From contig NZ_MRTH01000005.1 of assembly GCF_001956045.1 (NCBI RefSeq), positions 62,001 through 126,000 of the forward strand: a DNA stretch of 64,000 nt. Direction: 5' to 3'. The DNA comes from Paenibacillus sp. FSL H7-0331. Lineage in GTDB: Bacteria; Bacillota; Bacilli; Paenibacillales; NBRC-103111. Below are positions 14,907 to 23,956 of this stretch, piece by piece. Below the pieces are notes generated by a model. The model made no database searches, was not told where the DNA came from, and saw only the letters and a program-made list of their open reading frames with translations. The translations under genes were made by a program, and so were the position numbers. The first letter of the stretch is position 1. The number at the start of each line of letters is the position of its first letter.

Positions 14907-16520
14907 ATGGATGTGCAGCAATTGTTAAAGAATGAGCTGGAAACGCATATACATATGGTCGTACAGGATGCAATTGAAGATGCTGCTCTGATGATACCGG
15001 ATACCGTCACGGAAGCTGATGCGTTGGTGCTGCTGCTAACGCCGGCGGAGCTGGACGACGCGGCGTGGAGCTTGAGGCTGCCTGCATCGCTGGCAGCCGA
15101 GGTTCAGGGATTGCGCGAACGAGGGCTGTTCGCGGCTGGTCTTGGCCAGACGGAGGTCATACCGACGCTTGGCCTGCTGTCTTGCCGCTCGCTGGTGCTG
15201 AGCGGCCTTGGCGCCGCGGCTGGCGGCGCTGACGCCTGGCGTGACGCCGGCGTATACGCGGTCCGCGCAGCGCTGGACCGCGGGCTTGAGCGGCTCGCCG
15301 TGGCGCTGCCGCGTGAAGCGAGCGCCAGCGATGCGGGCGCTAACGCGGCTGTAAACCTGCGCAAGCGTGTCCACGCGCTGGCGGAAGGGCTCTTGCTCGG
15401 CGGCTACCGCATGCCGAGCTATGCCGCTGCGACTGCGCAGCCGCCCCGGACCGCGCTTCGCGAGGTCGCCCTGATCATCGATCAGGCGACACTCGAGGCG
15501 GCGGGCTGCGGCAGCGCAGTCGAGACGTTTGCGCAGCCACTGGCAGCTGCGCGAGCTTTCGCGATCGCGACGCAATATGCGCGCGATCTGACCAACCTGC
15601 CCGGCAATGTGCTTGTGCCGGATACACTGGCCCAGGAGGCCGCACGGCTGGCCTCCCATTATGGCATGTCCTGCACGGTGCTGGACGAGGCCCAAATCGT
15701 TGAGCACGGCATGGGCGGCCTTCATGCCGTAGGCAAGGGCAGTGCCAATCCGCCGCGAATGATTGCCATTCGTTATGAGGGAGCCGATGCTTCAAGTGAA
15801 GTGATTGGACTGGTTGGCAAAGGGATTACGTTCGACACCGGAGGCATTTCACTGAAGAAGCCGGACGGTATGGAAGAAATGATCAGCGATATGGGCGGTG
15901 CCGCTGTGCTGCTTGGGCTGCTGCATGTCATCGGCCGATTAAAGCCGAAGCTGAATCTGCAAATTGTGATACCTTCTGCAGAGAATATGCCTTCAAGCAG
16001 CGCTTTTAAACCGGGTGATGTGATTAAGATGATGAGCGGGCATACCGTGGAAATATTGAATACCGATGCGGAAGGACGTGTCGTGTTAGGGGATGGTGTT
16101 CATTACGCGCTGCAGCTTGGTGCGAAGCGGATTGTGGATATCGCGACCTTGACAGGAGCCGTGCTGGTTAGCTTCGCGGATGTGGCAACCGGTGCGATAG
16201 CGAACAATGAGGAGCTGCAGCAGGAAATTTTGAACGCAGCCAAACAAGCGGGAGAAAAGGTATGGCCATTCCCGAACTATCCGGAATACCATGACATGCT
16301 CAAAAGCGATGTGGCAGACATCAAAAATGCTGCCTCGCGCGATAGATGGGCGGGCAGCATAACAGGTGGACTGTTTATTGGATTTTTTGCCGGTAATGTA
16401 CCTTGGCTGCATCTGGACACTGGCGGCACAGCCTGGCTGTGGAACGAGCGCGGGACGGAACCCAAGGGAGGGACCGGCGCGATGGTTCGCACACTGGCGC
16501 ATTGGCTGTGCAAGTCTTGA
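14907..16520 (+). CDS. pepA: Leucyl aminopeptidase, M17 family
   Basis: A 537-residue cytoplasmic metallo-aminopeptidase that removes N-terminal residues from peptides using two divalent metals. The C-terminal catalytic domain carries VGKGITFDTGGISLKKPD (metal and catalytic lysine), ISDMGGAA and NTDAEGRVVLGD, the M17 signature. The N-terminal domain is divergent. Start is uncertain between ATG 14907 (GGGGG nine nt upstream) and ATG 14871 (twelve codons longer, weak site). Bases 15030-15720, coding for the N-terminal domain and linker, are much richer in G and C than the rest of the gene. No partner gene adjoins. Confidence 0.92.
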   Translation: MDVQQLLKNELETHIHMVVQDAIEDAALMIPDTVTEADALVLLLTPAELDDAAWSLRLPASLAAEVQGLRERGLFAAGLGQTEVIPTLGLLSCRSLVLSGLGAAAGGADAWRDAGVYAVRAALDRGLERLAVALPREASASDAGANAAVNLRKRVHALAEGLLLGGYRMPSYAAATAQPPRTALREVALIIDQATLEAAGCGSAVETFAQPLAAARAFAIATQYARDLTNLPGNVLVPDTLAQEAARLASHYGMSCTVLDEAQIVEHGMGGLHAVGKGSANPPRMIAIRYEGADASSEVIGLVGKGITFDTGGISLKKPDGMEEMISDMGGAAVLLGLLHVIGRLKPKLNLQIVIPSAENMPSSSAFKPGDVIKMMSGHTVEILNTDAEGRVVLGDGVHYALQLGAKRIVDIATLTGAVLVSFADVATGAIANNEELQQEILNAAKQAGEKVWPFPNYPEYHDMLKSDVADIKNAASRDRWAGSITGGLFIGFFAGNVPWLHLDTGGTAWLWNERGTEPKGGTGAMVRTLAHWLCKS

Positions 16521-16547
16521 TTGTAGCCTTCAAGCAAGCAGAGCGGC

Positions 16548-17129
16548 TTAAGCTGACAGGCTGTTGCTTTTGCTGCTGCTTTTGCTTGCAACCAAAGGTG
16601 TGGCTGAAGCCATCATCAGCAGGGCAATCGCTTCAAGATCTTTCATTTGAATGATAAAGCGATTCACTTCCTGAGTAGTATAAGAAAGATTCACCGTCCG
16701 TTGCGATAATTGGGCAAGATCGATACCGAACCAGCCGGTGCGGCGTGGATGCGCGGACAGATCGAACGAAAGTACGGGTATCGATGCTGCGTCTTCGGCT
16801 GCAGGCAGCACATCAATAGGCTCGGCATGCAGTTCATTTAAATCGATATACAGCTTTCGGCAGTGCCAGCGTACAAAGCCTGGCTGAAAGGAAATAACGA
16901 GCAGCGGATCCTCTTCATTGGCAACCTTGTATACCTGAATACCTTTTTCACTCTTGGTTCGTTGAACATATTGGTTCTGTCTAATATCGGGCAGTACCAT
17001 CACAATGAGAATCGGAATCGCACTTGCTGCATATATGAAAAGCTCGGATTCAAATAACAGGGCCAAACCAAGAAGGGCGACGAACAATAAAATAGATCCA
17101 ACCAAACTCCATTTTTGCTTTTTTGACAT
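16548..17129 (-). CDS. Hypothetical two-TM membrane protein
   Basis: A 193-residue protein. Two hydrophobic segments near residues 10-28 and 32-46 form a hairpin, followed by a soluble domain of about 145 residues with alternating beta-like segments (YKVANEEDPLLVISF, HCRKLYIDLNEL) and a Ser-rich C-terminus. No family is recognised; the layout recalls membrane-anchored PH-like proteins, but this is only an impression. ATG 17129 has GGGGGA about 11 nt upstream, better than the frame's first ATG at 17177. It converges on pepA with a 27-nt gap. Confidence 0.65.
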   Translation of the reverse strand: MSKKQKWSLVGSILLFVALLGLALLFESELFIYAASAIPILIVMVLPDIRQNQYVQRTKSEKGIQVYKVANEEDPLLVISFQPGFVRWHCRKLYIDLNELHAEPIDVLPAAEDAASIPVLSFDLSAHPRRTGWFGIDLAQLSQRTVNLSYTTQEVNRFIIQMKDLEAIALLMMASATPLVASKSSSKSNSLSA

Positions 17130-17308
17130 GGAACCAGCAATCCCCCAGATGAAATATAAATTGATAAATCGACACACTACTCCTATTTTACCATAAGACA
17201 GGCGACAAGTTAAATAGTAGTTTCTTCATAACTGCTTTTTAACATAGTTGCTGCTTTTATGTTCAGCATTATAATAATGATTTTATATCAGAGTACGGAG
17301 GCCGATAG

Positions 17309-18295
17309 ATGAAAAAAAGAATAGGTTTAATCGGTTTAGGCGATATTGCCCAAAAAGTATATTTGCCGCTGTTAGCTGCTCACGAGCAGGTCGAGCTTAT
17401 AGGCGTCACCAGCCGTACCGAAGCTACGGTGAATCGGATTGCCGATCAATATCGGATTAGCGGACGGTTTTATTCATTGGAAAGACTGCTGGAGGCCAGA
17501 CCTGATGCTGTATTTATACATAGCCCGACGGAAACCCATTATGAAGTGGTAATGACTTGTTTGCAAAGAGGAATAGCCGTTTATGTCGATAAACCGCTCT
17601 CCTATGAGCTGCACGAGTCGGAGGCCATGGCTGCCTACGCCCAGGAGCAGGGCGTATTGCTCGCGGTAGGCTTTAACCGCAGGTTTGCCCCGATGTATAT
17701 GAAAGCACGTACGTGGCTTGAAGAGGCTGGGGGCTTTGAGCTATCTGTAGTCCAAAAGCAACGAACCAAGCTTCAGGCGCACAGTGCCAGGCATACGTTG
17801 TATGACGATTTGATTCATATGCTTGATTTGCTGCTCTGGCTCGGTGGAGATCTGGCTGAGATCGGGCATTATTACGAGCGTGTGGATGAGACAGGTAAGC
17901 TGCTGGTTGGAGCGGGGAATTTACTATTCACCAATGCGCAAGCGGACAAATCATTAGAAGAACAAATAGCACAAGCCCATACTGGCCCAGAACGACTTGG
18001 ACAGTTCAGTATGGTACGCCGTGCAGGGGCCGATCTGGAAAAGCTGGAGCTGCATGGGGCCTATCGTTCTGCCGAGGTGCTCAATATGGAATCGCTCATC
18101 CTTTCAGAGCGTTCCCATGAGCCACAGCATGTCGGCTTCGGAAGCTGGGATACGATTCTGCATCGGCGGGGCTTTGCCGGAGTGGTTCAGCATTTTCTCA
18201 GCAGCCTGGAAGAACCGGGGGATTGTTCGATTCGCGCCGATCAGGTGCTGCCTGTACATCGGCTTGTGGAACGGCTGACACAAGCTTCGGACTGA
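17309..18295 (+). CDS. Gfo/Idh/MocA family oxidoreductase
   Basis: A 328-residue cytoplasmic NAD(P)-dependent dehydrogenase-like protein. The Rossmann fingerprint GLIGLGDIAQKVYLPLL is at residues 6-22, and the conserved DKPLS (the EKP motif of the family, with Asp for Glu) is near residue 98, followed by GFNRRFAP. The C-terminal alpha/beta domain is present. Substrate is unknown; members act on sugars, inositols and bile pigments. CGGAGG is about 8 nt before the ATG. It lies 62 nt before the Crp/Fnr gene, so they may share a transcript. Confidence 0.87.
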   Translation: MKKRIGLIGLGDIAQKVYLPLLAAHEQVELIGVTSRTEATVNRIADQYRISGRFYSLERLLEARPDAVFIHSPTETHYEVVMTCLQRGIAVYVDKPLSYELHESEAMAAYAQEQGVLLAVGFNRRFAPMYMKARTWLEEAGGFELSVVQKQRTKLQAHSARHTLYDDLIHMLDLLLWLGGDLAEIGHYYERVDETGKLLVGAGNLLFTNAQADKSLEEQIAQAHTGPERLGQFSMVRRAGADLEKLELHGAYRSAEVLNMESLILSERSHEPQHVGFGSWDTILHRRGFAGVVQHFLSSLEEPGDCSIRADQVLPVHRLVERLTQASD

Positions 18296-18357
18296 TTTTC
18301 GATTTTTACATTATATTGTATGAAGGAAAATGGCAATTTTGGATTCAGGAGGCTGTT

Positions 18358-18879
18358 ATGATTATCCATAAAGGCGAGACCTTATTTCGTCAAGGCGAGT
18401 CTGGTCCGCTGTATCATCTGAAAAGCGGGATATTGAAAATCGTTCGTGTTCATGAGGACGGGAATTCGATTCTGCTTAATATTATCGTACCCGATGAAAT
18501 GATTCCGCATCATTCCCTGATCAGTCCTAATCCTTATCATGGAACGGCGGTCGCTCTGTCCTCCTGTGAGGTTGATGTACTGCCAGCAGCGGACTGGTAC
18601 CGGGAGTTAGAGCGCAATCCGGAGCAATTTCGTCATATAGCCATTCAGCTGCAAAATAAATTGCGAATGATGCAGCAGCGTATCGACCAGCTTACCGAGG
18701 CTGCACCTGCCGAGAAGCTCAGCAAGCTGCAGCGTTGGTTTCAACTGTATATTGGTTCGGATGCCATCACGGATGTGCTGACCCAGGACGAAATCGGTCA
18801 GTTTCTCGGCATCCGCCGCGAAACCGTGAATCGTCTGCTGAGAGCTCACAAAGTATCGGCAGGGCCAAAAAACTCATAA
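18358..18879 (+). CDS. Crp/Fnr family transcriptional regulator
   Basis: A 173-residue protein: cyclic-nucleotide-binding-like beta-roll (about 1-85), dimerisation helix (about 86-115) and a winged HTH (about 140-165). The recognition helix RRETVNRLLR keeps the Arg154-Glu155-Arg159 pattern that in CRP contacts TGTGA half-sites. There is no C-terminal or N-terminal cysteine cluster, so an oxygen-labile Fe-S cluster as in Fnr is unlikely. AGGAGG precedes ATG 18358. Its 3' end overlaps the 3' end of hmp by 34 bp in convergent orientation. It may control hmp through the TGTGA-N6-TCACA site. Confidence 0.88.
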   Translation: MIIHKGETLFRQGESGPLYHLKSGILKIVRVHEDGNSILLNIIVPDEMIPHHSLISPNPYHGTAVALSSCEVDVLPAADWYRELERNPEQFRHIAIQLQNKLRMMQQRIDQLTEAAPAEKLSKLQRWFQLYIGSDAITDVLTQDEIGQFLGIRRETVNRLLRAHKVSAGPKNS

Positions 18880-20051
18880 TGAATAGCAGTATCGGGTACA
18901 TCCCACTCCTTGAGCATTCCGTTGATTGCTCTCATAAAAGGTGTGGGACCGCAGAAGTAGAAGCTGGCTTCCTTCGACGGGATTACGCTCTTAAGCCAAG
19001 GCAAATCCAGGTAACCTGTTTTATGATAGGTAGCAGTGTCACCTAGCGGCGCGGCATAGCACCAGTAGGCTGATAGCTGGGTGTGATCGCTGACAAGCTT
19101 CTCCACATGCTCACGCATGGCATGCACCTGTTCATTGTGCGCGGCATGAATAAACGTTACCTGCCGATCGGGCTCCGTTTCAGCCAGTGTGTTCAGCATG
19201 CTGACCATAGGGGTCAACCCTACGCCGCCACTGATGAGTACGATTGGCTTGGTGTCTCCCGATTCCAGGATAAAATCACCCGCCGGTGCGGACAGCCACA
19301 GCACACTGCCTTCCTCAATATGTTTGTGCAGGTGGTTGGAGATTTTCCCCGCTGGACGTTTCTCAAGTGCTTCCTCCCTTTTGACCGAAATCCGATAATA
19401 AGGTTTGCCTGGCGCATCCGAAAGACTGTATTGGCGTATATGCGTATACGGTTCGCCAGGAATAGTGATTTTTACACTGACATACTGTCCAGGCACAAAA
19501 TCAGCTATAGGCTGACCATTCACCGGCATCAAATAAAACGAAGTAATGACCTCACTCTCCCGCACTTTACGCTCTACACGAAAAGCTCTGAAATCGCTCC
19601 AGCCTCCTGACTGCTCCGCCGCTTGTACCTCCAAATCCCTTTCAATCCCTATGAATGCATTGGCTATCACCCCATAGGCTTCATTCCAGGCTTCAATAAT
19701 CTCGTCAGTTGCCGCATCACCCAACACGGTTTTGATAGCACCCAGCAAATGCTGGCCGACAATAGGATAATGCTCGGGCTGAACTCCGAGACTGCGGTGC
19801 TTCTGGGCAATTTGCCTGACGACGGGCAGGATTGCTTCCAACCGATCGATATGAAGCGCCGCGGCATAGACAGCATTCGCCAAAGCGGCCTGCTGCTTGC
19901 CTTGTTGTTGATTAGCATGATTAAACATATTCAGGAGCTCAGGATGCGCGTTGAACAGCGACTTGTAAAAGGTTGTTGTAATTTCGGCTCCATATACTTC
20001 CAGAACCGGTACGGTAGATTTGATAATAGTAATCGTTTGTTGACTTAACAT
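18846..20051 (-). CDS. hmp: Flavohaemoglobin (nitric oxide dioxygenase)
   Basis: A 401-residue cytoplasmic enzyme that oxidises NO to nitrate with O2 and NAD(P)H. Residues 1-140 are the globin domain with the proximal histidine H85 in KHRSLGVQPEHY. The FAD-binding domain (about 150-260) contains RQYSLSDA, and the NAD domain has ISGGVGLTPMVSML and FYFCGPTPFM; the order and length fit Hmp. AGGAGG lies before the ATG on the minus strand. A Crp/Fnr-type site and TATACT box lie upstream. It protects against nitrosative stress. Confidence 0.95.
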   Translation of the reverse strand: MLSQQTITIIKSTVPVLEVYGAEITTTFYKSLFNAHPELLNMFNHANQQQGKQQAALANAVYAAALHIDRLEAILPVVRQIAQKHRSLGVQPEHYPIVGQHLLGAIKTVLGDAATDEIIEAWNEAYGVIANAFIGIERDLEVQAAEQSGGWSDFRAFRVERKVRESEVITSFYLMPVNGQPIADFVPGQYVSVKITIPGEPYTHIRQYSLSDAPGKPYYRISVKREEALEKRPAGKISNHLHKHIEEGSVLWLSAPAGDFILESGDTKPIVLISGGVGLTPMVSMLNTLAETEPDRQVTFIHAAHNEQVHAMREHVEKLVSDHTQLSAYWCYAAPLGDTATYHKTGYLDLPWLKSVIPSKEASFYFCGPTPFMRAINGMLKEWDVPDTAIHYEFFGPADTL

Positions 20052-20088
20052 ATCGGATGTCCTCCTTGTGAGTGATGGTTATGGGCTA

Positions 20089-20131
20089 AGTATACATACT
20101 GCGAAAGTGCAGACTTGTGATTTGAATCACA
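20089..20131 (-). promoter_or_regulatory. hmp promoter with Crp/Fnr-type operator
   Basis: TGTGATTTGAATCACA at 20116-20131 has perfect TGTGA/TCACA half-sites. TATACT read on the minus strand at 20089-20094 is a good -10. With a start of transcription near 20082 the operator centre is about 41.5 bp upstream, the position used for class II activation by Crp/Fnr proteins. Confidence 0.75.
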
Positions 20132-20441
20132 TCAAAAAGCAACGATTTGTGGACAAACCTTGTTTTGAAAATGGGAGCAGAAGGGTCATGTAAGTAAAAT
20201 CCGATGTATGACAAGAAAATCTGCAGCACAATCAGCTCCTTGGCGGCATCATTGTAAAAAATCACCCTGCCCAGGTCAACAGAGTCCGATATACAGCACA
20301 CGCGGATACGCCTTAAGCTTAAAGCCAGGAGAGGTGAAAGGAGGTAAGAGGCTGACTATGAAACGAAACTCATGTTGATGAGACTCGTCCAATAGCCGCG
20401 AACAAACGAATAGATGAATGGATGAAGAGAGGGGGAGGACC
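20132..20441. other. Intergenic region before the Lpl-type ABC operon
   Basis: About 310 nt between the hmp operator and the first permease gene. No convincing gene, hairpin terminator or riboswitch was seen. A strong GGGGGAGG at 20431-20438 belongs to the permease. The promoter of the sugar operon must lie here, but I could not pick it out. Confidence 0.4.
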
Positions 20442-21362
20442 ATGGCGGCAACAGGCAATAAGCCATCCATTAAAATCATCAAACGGAACTGGGACTTATA
20501 CCTGCTGATTTTACCGGTAGTGATTTATTATGCAGTATTTGAATATTTGCCGATGTATGGGGTACAGATCGCTTTTAAGGATTTTATCGCAGTCAACGGA
20601 ATCTGGGGCAGCCCATGGGTAGGACTGAAGCATTTCGAACGCTTTTTCCAGGGCTATTATTTCGAAAGGCTGCTGTTGAATACGCTTTTACTGAGCGTTT
20701 ATTACCTGCTGATCAGCTTCCCGCTGTCTGTCCTGCTGGCGCTCTTGATGAATGAGCTGCGGCTGGCGGCATTTAAGAAAACCGTCCAGCTCGTCACCTA
20801 TGCTCCCCATTTTATTTCGACGGTGGTGCTGGTCGGGATGCTGTCGATCTTTCTCGCACCGAAGAGCGGCCTTGTCAATCAGGTGATTGCCTGGTCGGGG
20901 GGAACACCGATTGATTTTCTGGCGGAGGCCGGATGGTTTAAAAGCTTGTATGTATTTTCCGGGGTATGGCAAAATACTGGCTGGAATTCGATCATCTTTA
21001 TAGCTGCCTTAGCCGGTATCGACCCGCAGCAGCACGAGTCGGCTATGCTGGACGGAGCTAGCAAGCTGCAGCGTATCTGGCATATCAATATCCCCGCTCT
21101 GCTGCCGACGATGGCAATCCTGTTCATTTTGCAGTGCGGACAAATTATGGCGGTAGGCTTTGAAAAAGTATTTTTAATGCAAAATAATGCTAACATCAGC
21201 GCATCCGATGTGATCTCCACGTATGTATACCGTTCGGGCGTGCTCGGGGCGCAGTACAGCTTTTCGGCTGCCGTCGGTTTGTTTAATTCAGTCATTAATC
21301 TGATTCTGCTGTTTGGCGTCAACCGGATATCCAAAAAACTGACCCAGACGAGCCTGTGGTGA
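20442..21362 (+). CDS. LplB/YtcP-type sugar ABC transporter permease
   Basis: A 306-residue inner-membrane permease of carbohydrate importers. The N-terminus has RNWDLYLLILPVVIYYAVFEYLPMYGVQIAFKDF, highly typical of the Lpl/Ytc group. About six membrane segments are present and the EAA loop (ESAMLDGASKLQRIWHINIPALLP) is near residue 205. ATG 20442 with GGGGGAGG is chosen over 20418. It forms the channel with the next gene, 19 nt away. No ATPase gene lies in the operon, as is usual for this group, which borrows a shared MsmX-type ATPase. Confidence 0.9.
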   Translation: MAATGNKPSIKIIKRNWDLYLLILPVVIYYAVFEYLPMYGVQIAFKDFIAVNGIWGSPWVGLKHFERFFQGYYFERLLLNTLLLSVYYLLISFPLSVLLALLMNELRLAAFKKTVQLVTYAPHFISTVVLVGMLSIFLAPKSGLVNQVIAWSGGTPIDFLAEAGWFKSLYVFSGVWQNTGWNSIIFIAALAGIDPQQHESAMLDGASKLQRIWHINIPALLPTMAILFILQCGQIMAVGFEKVFLMQNNANISASDVISTYVYRSGVLGAQYSFSAAVGLFNSVINLILLFGVNRISKKLTQTSLW

Positions 21363-21381
21363 GAAGGGAGGGGAAGCTATT

Positions 21382-22266
21382 ATGGCCAAGCTGGCCCAAA
21401 CCAAAGGCGACACGCTGTTCGATATCGTCAATTTGATCGTTCTGAGCGCCGTAACCTGCATCGTCCTGTACCCCCTGTTGTTCGTGGTCGGTGCTTCATT
21501 CAGCAGCCCGGCGGCTGTGATCGAAGGTAGAGTCTGGCTGCTGCCCCAGGGATGGAACGTGCAGTCCTATATCCGTGTGTTTCAGGACCGCGGCATTATG
21601 GAGGGGTATTTAAATACGTTTATGTATACGGCAGTAGGTACTACGTTAAATATTGTATTGACGATATGCGCGGCTTATCCGTTGTCCCGCAAGGATTTTG
21701 CCGGTGGTTACACACTGACGCTGCTGTTTGCCTTCACGATGTTTTTCAGCGGAGGGATCATACCGACCTATTTACTGGTAAAGGATCTGGGCCTTATCAA
21801 TTCATTTTGGGCCGTCATATTGCCAAATGCGGTATCGATGTGGAACATTGTCATTATGCGAACTTTTTTTCAAAACATTCCGATAGAGCTGCAGGAATCG
21901 GCGCAAATCGACGGCTGCTCGAACACACGGACGTTGTTCAGTATCATACTGCCGCTGTCGTTACCGGTGATCGCGGTCATGGTGTTATTTTATGGAGTCA
22001 GTCACTGGAATGCATTTTTTAATGCGCTTATGTATGTATCCGATGTTCATAAATATCCACTGCAGCTGATTATTCGGCAAATTCTGCTGCAAAATCAGAT
22101 GGGTGACATGGTCAGCGCTTCAGAAACCTCGACGGATCAAATTTTACTTGTCGAAGGGATTAAATATGCGGTCATTGTCGTCTCCAGCTTGCCGGTGCTG
22201 CTGCTGTATCCGTTCTTGCAGCGTTATTTTGTAAAAGGTGTTATGATCGGCGCTATTAAAGGCTAA
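21382..22266 (+). CDS. LplC-type sugar ABC transporter permease
   Basis: A 294-residue partner permease with an N-terminal membrane segment (about 17-37) and the conserved YPLLFVVGASFSSPAAV. Its EAA loop ELQESAQIDGCSNTRTLFSIILPLSLP is near residue 175, and the C-terminal LQRYFVKGVMIGAIKG closes it in the way typical of LplC/YtcP. AGGGAGGGG precedes the ATG. The gene lies between the first permease and the lipoprotein, all on the same strand with short gaps. Confidence 0.9.
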   Translation: MAKLAQTKGDTLFDIVNLIVLSAVTCIVLYPLLFVVGASFSSPAAVIEGRVWLLPQGWNVQSYIRVFQDRGIMEGYLNTFMYTAVGTTLNIVLTICAAYPLSRKDFAGGYTLTLLFAFTMFFSGGIIPTYLLVKDLGLINSFWAVILPNAVSMWNIVIMRTFFQNIPIELQESAQIDGCSNTRTLFSIILPLSLPVIAVMVLFYGVSHWNAFFNALMYVSDVHKYPLQLIIRQILLQNQMGDMVSASETSTDQILLVEGIKYAVIVVSSLPVLLLYPFLQRYFVKGVMIGAIKG

Positions 22267-22294
22267 CGGTGGAAATCAGAGAGGATGGGTTAGA

Positions 22295-23905
22295 ATGAAA
22301 CCAACAAAAAGAAGGTTCACTTCGCTGGGTACGGTGCTTTGTGCAAGTCTGGTTCTACTGGCCGCCTGCACGAATGGGCAGGATACTCAGCCTGCTGCAA
22401 AAGCTCCGGTTAAGGAGGGGGACAGTACGCTGAACACGTCAGGGCTGCCGATTGTCAAAGCGCCATTGACCTTGAATATGCTGGCTGGACAGTCTCCGCT
22501 GCACGGAGAATGGAAGGATAAGCTGTTGTGGAAGGAAGCCGAGAAACGGACCGGGATTCATATCGAATGGACGTTGGTGCCGCAGGCTAATCTGGAGGAG
22601 AAAAAGAATTTGCTGCTCGCGAGCGGTGAAATACCCGACGCCTTTTACGGGGGCGGCATCACGTCACAGGATATGATTTCGTATGGACAACAGGGTGTCT
22701 TCCTGCCGTTGAATGATCTGATCGACAAGTATGCGCCCAATTTCAAAAAAATAACGCAGCAGTACCCCGAGGTGCTGAAGGGAATTACTTCACCTGACGG
22801 CAAAATTTATGCGCTGCCCAAAATGTCGACTAATCCCACACACAGACTCAACAACAAGCTGTTTTTGAATCAGAAGTGGCTGGATGAAGGCTCTTTGAAA
22901 ATGCCTGGGACCCCGGATGAGCTGTACCAGGTGCTCAAAGCATTCAAAGCAAAGGATGCGGCGCGGGTTCCGCTCGGCGGTACGGATATCGGTGGAATTA
23001 TCCGTACGTTGACAGGAGCATGGGGGCTGCAAAACCGCGGGTCATCCAATACTTACCTGGATTACAACGAAAAAACCAATGAGCTGCGCTTTTTCCCGAC
23101 GGACCCGAACTATAAGGAAGTATTGGAGTATGTGCGCAAGCTGTATGCGGAGGGCTTGCTGGATTCGGAGATTTTCACGAATACCGTTCCAATCCTGACC
23201 GCCAAAATCAATAAAGGGATCATCGGTGGCTTTCCATCGATTAATACGGTACCTGCAGGTCAAAAACGGACGGATTATGCGGGTCTGCCACAAGCGTTAA
23301 AGGGGCCTTATGGGGATCAGCTGTGGTCGGGAATGACATCGGTTCTTCAAAATCAGGGTGCTTTTGTCATTACCAAGAAAGATAAAAACCCGGAAGCAAC
23401 CATGCGTTGGGCCGATTATTTCATTGATGGTGAAGGCGCTGTCTTGTACTGGATGGGTGTAGAGGGTAAAACGTATGAGATGAAGGACGGCAAATACCGC
23501 TTCGTTCAGGATATTGTTAATAATCCGAATGGTCTCACGCTGGATCAGGGGATTTCCCGCGATCTGGTTGCTCCTTTCACGACTCACCCGATTGTACGTG
23601 AGGAAAGGTTCGCTTGGGATACAGGAGAAGGACTACCCGAGGTTATACAGGCGGCCAAAAATCTACAACCATTTGCTCCCAAGGAAATATGGCCGGCATT
23701 CCTGTACACAAAAGAAGAGAACGAGCGGATGATTGCTCTCGGCAACGATATCCATACTTATATTTTTGAAATGCAGACCCAATTCATTACGGGCAAGGCT
23801 CCTTTTACAAAGTGGGATGAATACGTAACGACCATCAAGAAGATGGGGCTGGATGAGTACATGAAAATCAACAAAGCGGCTTATGATCGATACAAGAGCC
23901 GATAA
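22295..23905 (+). CDS. Extracellular sugar-binding lipoprotein (LplA type)
   Basis: A 536-residue solute-binding protein of carbohydrate family 1 type, larger than most, as in the Lpl group. A basic N-terminus (MKPTKRRF) and hydrophobic core end in the lipobox LLAAC with the lipidated Cys25. Mature parts such as EKRTGIHIEWTLVP and GVFLPLNDLIDKYAPNFKKI match the family. It captures an oligosaccharide outside the membrane for the two preceding permeases. The neighbouring BNR protein suggests a uronic-acid or sialo-type ligand, but this is inference. Confidence 0.9.
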   Translation: MKPTKRRFTSLGTVLCASLVLLAACTNGQDTQPAAKAPVKEGDSTLNTSGLPIVKAPLTLNMLAGQSPLHGEWKDKLLWKEAEKRTGIHIEWTLVPQANLEEKKNLLLASGEIPDAFYGGGITSQDMISYGQQGVFLPLNDLIDKYAPNFKKITQQYPEVLKGITSPDGKIYALPKMSTNPTHRLNNKLFLNQKWLDEGSLKMPGTPDELYQVLKAFKAKDAARVPLGGTDIGGIIRTLTGAWGLQNRGSSNTYLDYNEKTNELRFFPTDPNYKEVLEYVRKLYAEGLLDSEIFTNTVPILTAKINKGIIGGFPSINTVPAGQKRTDYAGLPQALKGPYGDQLWSGMTSVLQNQGAFVITKKDKNPEATMRWADYFIDGEGAVLYWMGVEGKTYEMKDGKYRFVQDIVNNPNGLTLDQGISRDLVAPFTTHPIVREERFAWDTGEGLPEVIQAAKNLQPFAPKEIWPAFLYTKEENERMIALGNDIHTYIFEMQTQFITGKAPFTKWDEYVTTIKKMGLDEYMKINKAAYDRYKSR

Positions 23906-23956
23906 AATTTTGATTAGTTTCCATCATCTATACCTTGAAGGAGGATATCGTATACA

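Noticed and set aside
15036..15725. A 229-codon open frame on the minus strand inside the aminopeptidase gene
   Set aside because: It is the antisense of a GC-rich stretch, with an Arg/Ala/Gly-rich composition and no family motif. The plus-strand gene is clearly M17.
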